A stretch of DNA of 64,000 nucleotides from CADDZP01 sp035948135 (GTDB lineage: Bacteria; Actinomycetota; Acidimicrobiia; Acidimicrobiales; AC-14), in NCBI GenBank assembly GCA_035948135.1, contig DASZJL010000051.1, positions 1-64,000 of the forward strand, given 5' to 3'. How positions within the stretch are numbered: position 1 is the first letter of the stretch; every line of letters begins with the position of its first letter. The translations under genes were made by a program, and so were the position numbers. This document shows, in pieces, positions 1 through 8,506 of the stretch. The notes beneath the pieces are model-generated. The model searched no databases. It had not been told where the DNA came from and saw nothing but the letters and a program-made list of their open reading frames with translations.

Positions 1-1
1 C

Positions 2-1072
2 ACCCACAACGTGGGTCGGGCGGCCGAGCTCCTCAACGAAGCCCGCCACCGCGGGCCCATCGTCGAGATCCTCGAGGAGGCCGCGGCCGACGACGGCGGC
101 GCGTTCCCGTCGGCCCTTCCCGTCCGCGACCTCCCCCACGCCGCCTGGGTCACGATCCAGATCGGCTGCGACAACAGGTGCGCCTTCTGCATCGTGCCGG
201 CCGTGCGGGGCAAGGAGATCAGCCGCCCGTTCGACGAGCTCGTCGCCGAGGTCGAACAGCTGGCTGCCGACGGGGTCACCGAGGTCACCCTCCTCGGCCA
301 GAACGTCAACTCGTACGGTCGCGACATCACGCACCGGCGCCCGCTGTTCGCCGACCTGCTCAGGGCGGTCGGGGGCGTCGAGGAAATCGCCCGGGTGCGC
401 TTCACCAGCCCCCACCCCAAGGACTTGCGGCCCGACACCATCGACGCGATGGCGGAGACGGCGGCCGTGTGCGAGCACCTCCACCTGCCCTTGCAGTCGG
501 GCAGCGACCGGGTGCTGGCCGCCATGCATCGGGGCTACACGGCGACGAGATACCTCGAGAAGCTGGCCGCCGCCCGGCGGGCGATACCCGACCTGGCCGT
601 CACAACCGACATCATCGTCGGCTTCCCGGGCGAGACCGACGACGACTTCGAGCGCACCCTCGAGGTGGCGGCCGAAGCCGAATACGACAGCGCCTACACG
701 TTCCTGTTCTCGCCGCGCCCTGGGACCGAGGCGGCGGCGTGGACCGATCGCTTCGTTCCCGCCGACGTCGCGGCTGAGCGTTTCCAGCGTCTGCGCGTTG
801 TCGTCGAGCGCTCCGCCCTGCAGAAGCACGAAGCGCGCGTCGGCCGGGTCGAAGAGGTCGTCGTCGAGGGCCCGAGCAAGCGCGACGCCCAAGTCCTCAC
901 CGGCCGCACCCGCCAGAACAAGCTGGTGCACTTCGGAGGCGAGGCGCTCCCCGTCGGGACGACAGCCGACGTGCGCGTGACTGCGGCCGCCCCCCATCAC
1001 CTCAGCGGCGAGCTGGTCGAGGTCCGCGCCCGCCCGAGCCGCCGAGCTCGGATCCCCGTGGCGGCCGTCTGA
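2..1072 (+). CDS. miaB: tRNA-2-methylthio-N6-dimethylallyladenosine synthase MiaB (5' partial)
   Basis: Radical-SAM methylthiotransferase that adds the 2-methylthio group to i6A37 of tRNAs reading UNN codons. The window opens inside the gene: the frame is open to base 2, so the N-terminal UPF0004 domain is mostly missing. The fragment carries the CxxxCxxC cluster motif (GCDNRCAFC, about residues 55-63), the LLGQNVNSYG and LPLQSGS motifs of the family, and a C-terminal TRAM domain for tRNA binding (about 285-345). An internal GTG at 11 is not the true start. The stop TGA overlaps the proposed miaA start in the sequence CTGA. The next gene acts on the same nucleotide of the same tRNAs, which supports the call. 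Confidence 0.95.
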   Translation, partial: THNVGRAAELLNEARHRGPIVEILEEAAADDGGAFPSALPVRDLPHAAWVTIQIGCDNRCAFCIVPAVRGKEISRPFDELVAEVEQLAADGVTEVTLLGQNVNSYGRDITHRRPLFADLLRAVGGVEEIARVRFTSPHPKDLRPDTIDAMAETAAVCEHLHLPLQSGSDRVLAAMHRGYTATRYLEKLAAARRAIPDLAVTTDIIVGFPGETDDDFERTLEVAAEAEYDSAYTFLFSPRPGTEAAAWTDRFVPADVAAERFQRLRVVVERSALQKHEARVGRVEEVVVEGPSKRDAQVLTGRTRQNKLVHFGGEALPVGTTADVRVTAAAPHHLSGELVEVRARPSRRARIPVAAV

Positions 1073-1980
1073 GCGCAGCCCGGCACCTCGCCCTCGTCGG
1101 GCCGACGGCCTCGGGGAAGTCAGCGCTCGCGTTCGAAGCCGCTCGGATTCTCGGCGACGTCGAGATCGTGTCCGTGGACTCCATGCAGGTGTACCGGGGC
1201 ATGGACGTCGGCACGGCCAAGCCCACGGCTGCCGAACGTGCGGCGCTTCCGCACCATCTGCTCGACCTTGCCGACCCCGATGAACGCTTCACCGTCGCCC
1301 GGTTCCAAGCCGAAGCCGAGAAGGCGATCGCCGGTATCGAAGGCCGCGGTCATCGGGCGCTCCTCGTCGGCGGCACCGGGCTCTACCTCCAGGCCGTGGT
1401 CGACCGCCTGACCGTGCCCGGTGAGTGGCCCGACGTCCGCCAAGAGCTCGACGCCGAAGCGCACGCGACCGGCACCGAGGGGCTGTACCGGCGTCTCGAA
1501 GTGGTCGATCCATCGGCGGCGGCGCGCATCGAACCGTCCAACGCCCGCCGCCTCGTGCGAGCCCTCGAGGTCACGCTCGGGAGCGGCCGTCCGTTCTCCT
1601 CGTTCGGTCCGGGCATCGACGCCTATCCGCCTACCTCCTTCCGCCTCACCGGCGTGTGGCTCCCGCGCCCCGCCCTGGCCCGGCGCATCGACGCCCGCCT
1701 CCGCGCCCAGATCGCCGAGGGCTTCGTCGATGAAGCGGTGGCCCTCGAACCTCACATGTCGCCGACGGCCCGGCAGGCCCTCGGCTACAAGGAGCTCCTC
1801 GACCACGCAGCCGGCCGGTGCACGCTCGAGGAGGCGTTCGAGGCGGCGGCCCGACGCACGCGGGCCTTCTCCCGCCGCCAGCGCATGTGGTTCCGGCGCG
1901 ACCCCCGCATCACGTGGCTGGGCACGGTGGGCGATCCCCTCGATCTTTTGCCGGCGGTCCTGGGAAACTGGTCACGGTGA
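1069..1980 (+). CDS. miaA: tRNA dimethylallyltransferase MiaA, probable CTG start
   Basis: Transfers dimethylallyl to N6 of A37 in tRNA, making the substrate of MiaB. The P-loop GPTASGKS (residues 11-18) and the DSMQVYRGMDVGTAKP block identify the family. About 303 residues is the normal MiaA length. The first ATG, GTG or TTG in frame is the GTG at 1168, which would remove the P-loop and cannot be the start. No canonical start exists in frame from about 1003 to 1168. The only credible start is CTG at 1069, overlapping the miaB stop as CTGA, so initiation is probably by translational coupling. The stop TGA overlaps the dapF GTG. Function is secure; the start codon is inference. Confidence 0.9.
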   Translation: MSAARHLALVGPTASGKSALAFEAARILGDVEIVSVDSMQVYRGMDVGTAKPTAAERAALPHHLLDLADPDERFTVARFQAEAEKAIAGIEGRGHRALLVGGTGLYLQAVVDRLTVPGEWPDVRQELDAEAHATGTEGLYRRLEVVDPSAAARIEPSNARRLVRALEVTLGSGRPFSSFGPGIDAYPPTSFRLTGVWLPRPALARRIDARLRAQIAEGFVDEAVALEPHMSPTARQALGYKELLDHAAGRCTLEEAFEAAARRTRAFSRRQRMWFRRDPRITWLGTVGDPLDLLPAVLGNWSR

Positions 1981-2750
1981 ATCTCCAGTTGGACAAGTAC
2001 CAGGCGCTGGGAAACGACTTCCTGATCCTCGTCGATGCCGACCGCACCCACCCGGTCGACGACGACTTCGTGCGCCGCGTCTGTGATCGCCACCTGGGAG
2101 TGGGGGCCGACGGGCTCATCCGCGTCAGCAAGGACGCCGGCGCGGCCGACCTGGTGATGGAGCTCCGGAACGCCGACGGCGGAAGGGCCGAGATGAGCGG
2201 CAACGGCATCCGCTGCCTCGTGCGCGCCGCCGTGGCCCACGGGCTCGTCACCGGTCCCGAAGTCACCGTCAGCACCGACGCCGGTGTCAAGCGCCTCTGG
2301 GTCAAGGACGAAGGGGTCACCGTCGACATGGGCCCAGCAGTCCTAGGCCCCGAGCGCGAACACAGTTCGCCCGGGTGGCGCCAGCGGGAGGTCGAGATGG
2401 GCAATCCCCACCTGGTGTTGCTCTGCCCCGATCCGGCCGCCGTGCACGTTGCCGAGATGGGCCCGAAACTCGAGCAGCTGCGGCCGGGCGGCCTGAACGT
2501 CGAGTTCATCGCGCCCGGGCCGGGCCGCGACGAGTTGCGGTTCCGGGTGTGGGAGCGGGGCGCGGGCGAGACCCAGGCGTGCGGTACCGGATCGTGCGCC
2601 GCCGCGGCCGCGGCCCATGCGTGGGAGCTGGTGGGTAGGAATGTCACCGTGCACAACCCGGGCGGTGACCTCGACGTCGAGGTCGGCGAGGACACCATGC
2701 TCCTCACCGGCCCCGCCGAGTTCGTGGCGAGGGTGGAGATCGCCTCTTGA
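1977..2750 (+). CDS. dapF: Diaminopimelate epimerase DapF
   Basis: Cofactor-independent epimerase converting LL- to meso-diaminopimelate for lysine and peptidoglycan synthesis. The two catalytic cysteines are visible: Cys80 in SGNGIRC and Cys202 in ACGTGSC. The N-terminal LDKYQALGNDF block is typical. The GTG start at 1977 overlaps the miaA stop (GTGA). The frame runs open further upstream but only as miaA shadow. About 257 residues is slightly short for the family. The stop overlaps the TTG start of hflX. It works with dapC, dapD and dapE in this window. Confidence 0.95.
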   Translation: MNLQLDKYQALGNDFLILVDADRTHPVDDDFVRRVCDRHLGVGADGLIRVSKDAGAADLVMELRNADGGRAEMSGNGIRCLVRAAVAHGLVTGPEVTVSTDAGVKRLWVKDEGVTVDMGPAVLGPEREHSSPGWRQREVEMGNPHLVLLCPDPAAVHVAEMGPKLEQLRPGGLNVEFIAPGPGRDELRFRVWERGAGETQACGTGSCAAAAAAHAWELVGRNVTVHNPGGDLDVEVGEDTMLLTGPAEFVARVEIAS

Positions 2751-4009
2751 GTCTGATCGAGAGGACCATCCGCGAGCGCATCGTGCTCGTGGGGGTCACG
2801 ACCCCGCCGGACACGGTGGACGAGACCGAGGCGCACCTCGACGAGTTGGCCCTGTTGGTGGACACGGCCGGTGCCGACGTGGCTGAGCGCGTGCTCCAGC
2901 GGCGCGACAGCCCCGACCCCGCCACCTACATCGGCAAGGGGAAGGCCGAAGAGCTGCGTCAGGTCTCCCTCGAGGTCGACGCCGACACGGTCGTGTTCGA
3001 CGACGAGCTGAGCCCGGCACAGAGCCGCAACCTCGAGAAGATCCTCGGTCGCACCGCAATCGACCGCACGGCCGTGATCCTCGACATCTTCGCCCAGAAC
3101 GCTCGCACCCAGGAGGGTCGGGCCCAGGTCGAGCTGGCGCTCCTGCGCTACCGACTGCCCCGGCTGCGAGGACGAGGCAAAGGTCTCAGCCAGCAGGCGG
3201 GTGGCATCGGCACCCGAGGGCCGGGCGAGACCCAGCTCGAGGTCGACCGCCGTCGTCTGCTGCGGCGTATCACCAAGCTCGAGAGCGAGCTGCGCGACCT
3301 GTCGAAGACGCGGCGCACGCAGCGCAAGGCCCGGGTCCGCTCGCGCATCCCCACGATCTCACTCGTCGGCTACACCAACGCCGGCAAGTCGACACTGCTC
3401 AACCGCCTGACCGACGCGGGCGTGCTCGTCGAAGACCGGTTGTTCGCCACGCTGGATCCCCGCACCCGCCGCCTCGATCTGCCCGGGGGCGAGGCGGTCC
3501 TCGTCAACGACACCGTCGGCTTCGTTCGCAAGTTGCCCCATCAGCTGGTGGAGGCGTTCCAGTCCACCCTCGAGGTGGTGAAGGAGTCCGACCTTCTCGT
3601 GCATGTCGTCGACAGCGCGGCCGCCGACCCGGGCGAGCAGATCGGGGCCGTGCGCACGGTGCTGGCCGAGATCGGCGCCGACCGTGTGCCGGAGCTGCTG
3701 GCCTTCAACAAGGCCGACATCGCGCCCGAGGCCAAGCGCCTCGTCGACCGGAACCCGGGCTCGGTATTGCTGTCGGCCGTCACCGGCGAGGGCGTCGACA
3801 ACCTCCTTCGCACCATCGGCGACCGCCTGCGCGCGCTGGCGCCGGTCGTCGAGCTGCGGGTTCCCTATGACCGTGGCGACGTACTGGCCGCCCTGCATCG
3901 CGAGGGCGAGGTGCTATCCGAGGCGCACGAGCCGGATGCCACCGTGCTCCGCGCCCGCTTCCGCACCGGCGGCGTCGGTCGCTTCCAGGAGTTTGTGGTC
4001 TCGTCATGA
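2747..4009 (+). CDS. hflX: GTPase HflX
   Basis: Ribosome-associated GTPase that splits stalled or stress-inactivated 70S ribosomes. It has the N-terminal HflX domain with the GKGKAEEL motif (about residues 60-70), a helical linker with the GGIGTRGPGETQLE signature, and a G domain with G1 GYTNAGKS (about 208), G3 DTVGF (about 255) and G4 NKAD (about 321). Its 420 residues match family length. The start is TTG at 2747, overlapping the dapF stop as TTGA. The stop overlaps the dapC ATG as ATGA. The miaA-dapF-hflX order is common in Actinobacteria. Confidence 0.95.
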   Translation: MSLIERTIRERIVLVGVTTPPDTVDETEAHLDELALLVDTAGADVAERVLQRRDSPDPATYIGKGKAEELRQVSLEVDADTVVFDDELSPAQSRNLEKILGRTAIDRTAVILDIFAQNARTQEGRAQVELALLRYRLPRLRGRGKGLSQQAGGIGTRGPGETQLEVDRRRLLRRITKLESELRDLSKTRRTQRKARVRSRIPTISLVGYTNAGKSTLLNRLTDAGVLVEDRLFATLDPRTRRLDLPGGEAVLVNDTVGFVRKLPHQLVEAFQSTLEVVKESDLLVHVVDSAAADPGEQIGAVRTVLAEIGADRVPELLAFNKADIAPEAKRLVDRNPGSVLLSAVTGEGVDNLLRTIGDRLRALAPVVELRVPYDRGDVLAALHREGEVLSEAHEPDATVLRARFRTGGVGRFQEFVVSS

Positions 4010-5124
4010 CCACCCCCTTCACGCCGCCGCCGTATCCGTACGACCGCCTGGATCCGTTGAAGGCGTTGGCCGCCGCCCACGAGGAGGGTCTGGTCGACCT
4101 CTCGGTCGGGACGCCCTGCGACCCGCCGTCGGCGGCCGTGGTCGTCGCCCTCGGCGCGTCCGGAGCCGAGGCTGGCTACCCGGCGTCGATCGGCTCACCC
4201 GCCTTCCGAGAGGCGGCGAACGGGTGGCTGCGCCGGCGCTTTGGCGTCGACGTCCCCGCCTCCCAACTGGCGGCGTGCGTCGGCACCAAGGAGTTCGTCG
4301 CCTCCGTGCCCCACTTGCTGCGGCTGCGGCACCCCGACAAGGACACCGTTCTCTACCCGGCCGTGTCCTATCCGACCTATGCGATGGGTGCGGTACTGGC
4401 GGGCTGCCGGGCCGTACCAGTGGCGGTCGACGAGGGCTGGCACGTCGACATGTCGTCGATCGCCGACGAGGACGCGGCCCGCGCCCTGTGCCTGTGGGTC
4501 AATACGCCCGCCAATCCCACCGGTGCGGTCGACGACCTCGGCGTCGCCGCGGGCTGGGGACGAGCGCACGGCGTTCCCGTGTTCAGCGACGAGTGCTACG
4601 TCGAGTTCACCTGGGAGGGCGAGGGCCACACGATTCTCGAGCACGGCCTCGACGGCGTCGTTGCCGTGCACTCGCTGTCGAAACGCTCGAACATGGCCGG
4701 CCTGCGCGCCGGCTTCTACGCGGGCGACCGCGATCTTGTCCGCTACCTCTCCGAGGTCCGCAAGCACGCCGGCCTGATGATGCCCGGCCCCGTGCAGCTG
4801 GCGGCCGGCGTTGCCCTCGAGGACGACGCCCACGTCGACGAGCAGCGCGGGCGCTACCGCGAGCGCCTCGACCTCATGCGCGCCTCCTTCGTGGAAGCCG
4901 GCGTCGACGTCCCCGCGCCCGAAGGGACGTTCTATCTGTGGGTGGCTGCTCCCGGCGGTGACGCGTGGGCGTTGACCGAGCGGCTGGCCAAGGAGGCCGG
5001 CATCCTCGTGTCGCCCGGTGAGTTCTACGGCCCCGACGGCTCCAGCCACGTGCGGGTCGCGGTCGTGCAACCCACGGCGCGGCTGGAGCTGGCGGCGAGG
5101 CGCCTTGGCGCTCTGTCGCTTTAG
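4006..5124 (+). CDS. dapC: N-succinyldiaminopimelate aminotransferase DapC
   Basis: PLP-dependent class I/II aminotransferase of 372 residues. It shows NTPANPTG, SDECYVEF and the PLP lysine in SLSKRSNMAGLRAG (Lys226). On sequence alone it is a generic fold-type I enzyme. Placement with dapF and close to dapD and dapE, and its resemblance to actinobacterial DapC, argue that it makes N-succinyl-LL-diaminopimelate from the keto acid and glutamate. The ATG start overlaps the hflX stop. Its stop TAG at 5122-5124 overlaps the stop of the convergent transporter gene. Confidence 0.85.
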   Translation: MTTPFTPPPYPYDRLDPLKALAAAHEEGLVDLSVGTPCDPPSAAVVVALGASGAEAGYPASIGSPAFREAANGWLRRRFGVDVPASQLAACVGTKEFVASVPHLLRLRHPDKDTVLYPAVSYPTYAMGAVLAGCRAVPVAVDEGWHVDMSSIADEDAARALCLWVNTPANPTGAVDDLGVAAGWGRAHGVPVFSDECYVEFTWEGEGHTILEHGLDGVVAVHSLSKRSNMAGLRAGFYAGDRDLVRYLSEVRKHAGLMMPGPVQLAAGVALEDDAHVDEQRGRYRERLDLMRASFVEAGVDVPAPEGTFYLWVAAPGGDAWALTERLAKEAGILVSPGEFYGPDGSSHVRVAVVQPTARLELAARRLGALSL

Positions 5125-6050
5125 ACCTTGAAGCCCTTGGAGCGGAGCCAGTCGGCGGCGATCACGTCGGGATCCACCTTGTCGACGTCGAGCCGCTTGT
5201 TCATGCCGACGAGCTCGGCGGTCGTCAGCTTCGACGACACCGAGTTCCACAGGTCGCGGATCTCGTTGTTGGTCTTGTTGGTGCGGAGCGAGGGCACGAC
5301 GTTGTCGGCGGCCTGCAGGTGCTTGTCGTCGTCGAGGACCACGAAACCGTTGACCTGGATGGAACCGTCGGTGGACAGCACCTCGGCGACCTGCACGTCG
5401 CCTCGCGAGAGGGCGGCATTGGCCACCGGTCCGACTTCGATGGACTTGGTCTCCTTGAAGGCCGAAAGCGGCAGCCCGTAGACGTTCTGCAGCCCGACGC
5501 CGCAGTACGGGTTGGCCGGGCACTCGGGCGGGACCGCGATGACCAGCTGCTTGGCGACGGCCTTCAGGTCGGAGATCGTCTTGAGGTGGTACTTGTCGGC
5601 GGTGGCCTTGGTGACGGCGAAGGCGTTGGTGTCGATGGCGGGCGCGGGGTCGAAGATCGTCACCCCCATCGGGGCGTAGAGGTCGCGCAGCTTGGTCGTC
5701 GTCGCCTGTGTGTCACCGGTGGCCTGTCCGGCTTTGTGGTTGGCGAACTCGAGGTCGCTCGCCGCGTACATCGGATAGCCGTCGACCTGTCCTTGCAGAA
5801 GGGCGGGCTGGATGACCTGGCGGGTGCCGAGGTTCACCTTGAACACGACCTGATACCCGGCGCCCTGCAGCGCCTTCCCGTAGACGTTGGCGAGGATCAC
5901 GTTCTCGGGGAAGTTGGTGGAGGCGATCGTGACCGTCTCCTTCTTCGATTGTGCCTTGCTGCCGCCGCCACCCGACCCGCCGCACGCCGTGGCCACGAGG
6001 GCCATGACGAGGGCAGCCGCCCCGACGACGCCTGCACGGTGCATGCGCAT
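5121..6050 (-). CDS. Osmoprotectant/quaternary-amine ABC transporter substrate-binding lipoprotein (OpuBC/ProX family)
   Basis: Exported lipoprotein, 309 residues, with a signal peptide and lipobox ending in Cys23 (ALVATAC). A Gly/Ser/Lys linker leads into an OpuAC-type binding domain; IASTNFPENVILANVYGKAL is the usual opening of this family. It should capture glycine betaine, choline or a related quaternary amine and deliver it to the two permeases encoded just behind it. Which solute it binds cannot be read from sequence. The gene lies 45 bp downstream of the second permease on the same strand. Its stop codon shares bases with the dapC stop. Confidence 0.9.
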   Translation of the reverse strand: MRMHRAGVVGAAALVMALVATACGGSGGGGSKAQSKKETVTIASTNFPENVILANVYGKALQGAGYQVVFKVNLGTRQVIQPALLQGQVDGYPMYAASDLEFANHKAGQATGDTQATTTKLRDLYAPMGVTIFDPAPAIDTNAFAVTKATADKYHLKTISDLKAVAKQLVIAVPPECPANPYCGVGLQNVYGLPLSAFKETKSIEVGPVANAALSRGDVQVAEVLSTDGSIQVNGFVVLDDDKHLQAADNVVPSLRTNKTNNEIRDLWNSVSSKLTTAELVGMNKRLDVDKVDPDVIAADWLRSKGFKV

Positions 6051-6095
6051 GGGTTTCTTTGTCCTCTCCGTTGGTAGTCAGTTCAAATGTCAGCG

Positions 6096-6815
6096 TCAGG
6101 TCGCTTCGGCCGTGGTGGCCGCCCCGACGAAGGGGTCATTCTTGCCTGGATGACGGTGGGTCAGGCCAGCCGACACGACCAAGCGCTGCGCGAGGGCGAG
6201 CGAAAGCTCGGTGAGAATCGATAGCACCGCCACCAGGAAGGCGCCCGCGAACACCTGGACGTTGTCCTGCTGGGCGAGCCCGTCGACGATGTAGCGACCC
6301 AGCCCCCCCCACGCCACGATCGCCGCCAGGGTCGCGGTGGCGACGACCTGCACGGCCGACGTGCGCACGCCGGCCAGCACCACGGGCAGGGCCACGGGGA
6401 TCTCGACCCGCCGGATGCTCTGCCACCCCGTCATGCCCATGCCCCGCGCCGCCTCCCGGATCTCGGGGTCGACCTCGGCCATCCCGACGTAGCTGTTGGT
6501 GACGAGTGGCGGGACGGCGAGCACGAAGAGCGCGATGAAGGCGGGCTTCGCACCGATGCCGACGACCTGCACGCCCAGCACGAGGACGGCGAAGGACGGG
6601 ATGGCCCGTCCGATGTTCGAGATGTTCACGGCGCCCGTGCCGAAGCGCCGCAGGTGACCGAGGATCAGGCTGGGCGGAACGGCGATGAGCAGGGCGGCGA
6701 CGACGGCGGCGAGGGACATCAGCACGTGCTCTTCGACGCGGTGGGGGATGCCGTTGGCGCCCTGCCAATGGGCGGGATCCGTGAACCAGTTGACGACGTC
6801 GCCGAGAAAACTCAT
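6096..6815 (-). CDS. Osmoprotectant ABC transporter permease (OpuBB/OpuBD family)
   Basis: Inner-membrane permease of 239 residues with about five or six hydrophobic segments. It carries the BPD-type coupling loop around EIREAARGMGMTGWQSIRRV. The ATG at 6815 begins MSFLGDVVNWF. The longer open frame upstream is shadow of the preceding permease. The ATG overlaps the stop of that permease (ATGA), so the two are translationally coupled and probably form a heterodimeric channel. With the lipoprotein downstream and the divergent ATPase they form one importer. Confidence 0.9.
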   Translation of the reverse strand: MSFLGDVVNWFTDPAHWQGANGIPHRVEEHVLMSLAAVVAALLIAVPPSLILGHLRRFGTGAVNISNIGRAIPSFAVLVLGVQVVGIGAKPAFIALFVLAVPPLVTNSYVGMAEVDPEIREAARGMGMTGWQSIRRVEIPVALPVVLAGVRTSAVQVVATATLAAIVAWGGLGRYIVDGLAQQDNVQVFAGAFLVAVLSILTELSLALAQRLVVSAGLTHRHPGKNDPFVGAATTAEAT

Positions 6816-7495
6816 TCGACTTTCCTCGCCCGCGCCCACGGCGTGGACAGCCGCTGGATGCCGACCAGCGTGAGGTCGGCGACGGTGGCGAGTGCCACCG
6901 AGAGCACCGAGCCGACGACCACCTCGGTGCGGAAGTTGCGGTTGAGGCCGTCGAGGATGAGTTGGCCGAGGCCGCCCTGCCCGATGAGCGCCGTCACGGT
7001 GACGAGTCCGATGGTGGTCACCACCGCGATGCGTATGCCGGCGATGATCACGGGCATCGCCAGGGGCAGCTCGACTCGGCTGAGCTGGCGGGTGCGCCCG
7101 TACCCCATGCCCTCGGCTGCCTCGCGGACGTCGGCCGGCACGCCGTCGAGGCCGGCCACGATGTTGCGGATGAGGATCAGCAGCGTGTAGCTCACGAGCG
7201 CGACCTCGGCGGTCGTGCGCGTGAGGCCCGTCCACGGCACGAGCAGCGCGAGAAGTGCGAGCGACGGGATCGTGTACAGGACGCCCGTCAGCGAGAACAC
7301 GGGCGACTGCAGCCAGCGCCAGCGGCGCACGAACAGCGCCAGCGGCGCGGAGATGACGAGTCCGACGCCGACGGCGATGGCGGTGAGCTCGACGTGCTGT
7401 CGCAGCTGCGTCGCGATCAGCTCGGTGTGACTGGTGACCCAGTCCCACCGCACCCAGGGCTCGGTGCTCGCCGCCAGCACAGTCGGGCCCAGCAC
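6812..7495 (-). CDS. Osmoprotectant ABC transporter permease (OpuBB/OpuBD family)
   Basis: Second permease subunit, about 227 residues, with an EAA-type loop (DVREAAEGMGYGRTRQLSRVEL) and several membrane spans starting near ELTAIAVGVGLVIS. The frame is open to 7546 (TTG), but that would overlap the divergent ATPase gene, so a GTG at 7495 or 7480 is more likely; I chose 7495. The pair of similar permeases plus lipoprotein is the usual OpuB/OsmU arrangement. The start is uncertain by about 5 to 17 residues. Confidence 0.85.
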   Translation of the reverse strand: MLGPTVLAASTEPWVRWDWVTSHTELIATQLRQHVELTAIAVGVGLVISAPLALFVRRWRWLQSPVFSLTGVLYTIPSLALLALLVPWTGLTRTTAEVALVSYTLLILIRNIVAGLDGVPADVREAAEGMGYGRTRQLSRVELPLAMPVIIAGIRIAVVTTIGLVTVTALIGQGGLGQLILDGLNRNFRTEVVVGSVLSVALATVADLTLVGIQRLSTPWARARKVE

Positions 7496-7520
7496 CGGGC
7501 GAGAGTACCCTCGGGCGTCA

Positions 7521-8495
7521 ATGCTGCGGCTCGAGTCGGTGAGCAAGCGTTACAGCAGCCGCACCGTGGTGCACGAGCTGAGCCTCGAGGTCGGCGAGGG
7601 CGAGGTCTGCGTCCTGATCGGGCCGTCGGGGTGCGGCAAGACGACCACGCTCAAGATGATCAACCGTTTGATCGAGCCCTCGTCGGGGCGAATCCTGCTC
7701 GCTGACGAGGACGTCACCCGTGGCGACCCCGTCAAGCTGCGCCGGCGCATGGGCTATGTGATCCAGCAGGTCGGGCTGTTCCCGCACGAGACCGTCGCCC
7801 AGAACGTGGCCACGGTGCCGCGACTCTTGGGCTGGGACCGCCACCGGGTGCGGGGCCGGGTCGACGAGCTGCTCGACTTGGTGGGGCTGGACCCGGCCGA
7901 GTACCGCGACCGCTACCCCGACCAGCTGTCCGGCGGGCAACGCCAGCGCGTCGGGGTGGCCCGCGCCCTCGCCGCCGACCCCCCGCTCCTCCTGATGGAC
8001 GAGCCCTTCGGCGCCATCGACCCCATCGCCCGCGACCGCCTGCAGGGCGAGTTCCGGCGTTTGCAGTCCGAGCTGAAGAAGACGGTGGTGTTCGTGACGC
8101 ACGACGTCGACGAGGCCGTCCGCCTCGGCGACCGGATCGCGGTGCTCAAAGAGGGCGGTGTGCTGCAGCAGTACGACACGCCTGCCAATGTGCTGGGCCG
8201 GCCGGCGACGCCGTTCGTGGCGGACTTCGTCGGTGGCGACCGCGGCCTGAAGCGCCTGAGTGTGACGCCCATCAACGTCGACGGCCTCGACCCTCCGCCG
8301 GGGGAGCTACGCGACATCGGTGACCTCCCGGCCACGGTGCCCGTCGGCGCCACGCTGAAGGACGCGCTTGCCCAGCTCCTGCTGCACGACGCGCCGTTCG
8401 TCGCCGTGATCGACGGCGACCGTTGCCTGGGCGTGCTCACGCCCGACGCGTTGCACGCCGAACTCCGAAAGTCCCTTGCAGAGGACGGCCAGTAG
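7521..8495 (+). CDS. Osmoprotectant ABC transporter ATP-binding protein (OpuBA family)
   Basis: ATPase of the quaternary-amine importer, 324 residues. It has Walker A GPSGCGKTTT (about 34-43), Q-loop QQVGLFPHETV, signature LSGGQRQRVGVARAL (about 136), Walker B LLLMDEPFGAIDP and an H-loop in VTHDVDEAV. A C-terminal CBS-like segment (about 255-315) resembles the ionic-strength sensing part of OpuA-type ATPases. The start is ATG 7521; open frame before it runs into the divergent permease. It is transcribed away from the permeases with only about 25 bp between starts, so a shared control region is likely. Confidence 0.9.
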   Translation: MLRLESVSKRYSSRTVVHELSLEVGEGEVCVLIGPSGCGKTTTLKMINRLIEPSSGRILLADEDVTRGDPVKLRRRMGYVIQQVGLFPHETVAQNVATVPRLLGWDRHRVRGRVDELLDLVGLDPAEYRDRYPDQLSGGQRQRVGVARALAADPPLLLMDEPFGAIDPIARDRLQGEFRRLQSELKKTVVFVTHDVDEAVRLGDRIAVLKEGGVLQQYDTPANVLGRPATPFVADFVGGDRGLKRLSVTPINVDGLDPPPGELRDIGDLPATVPVGATLKDALAQLLLHDAPFVAVIDGDRCLGVLTPDALHAELRKSLAEDGQ

Positions 8496-8506
8496 CCTCC
8501 ATCCGG

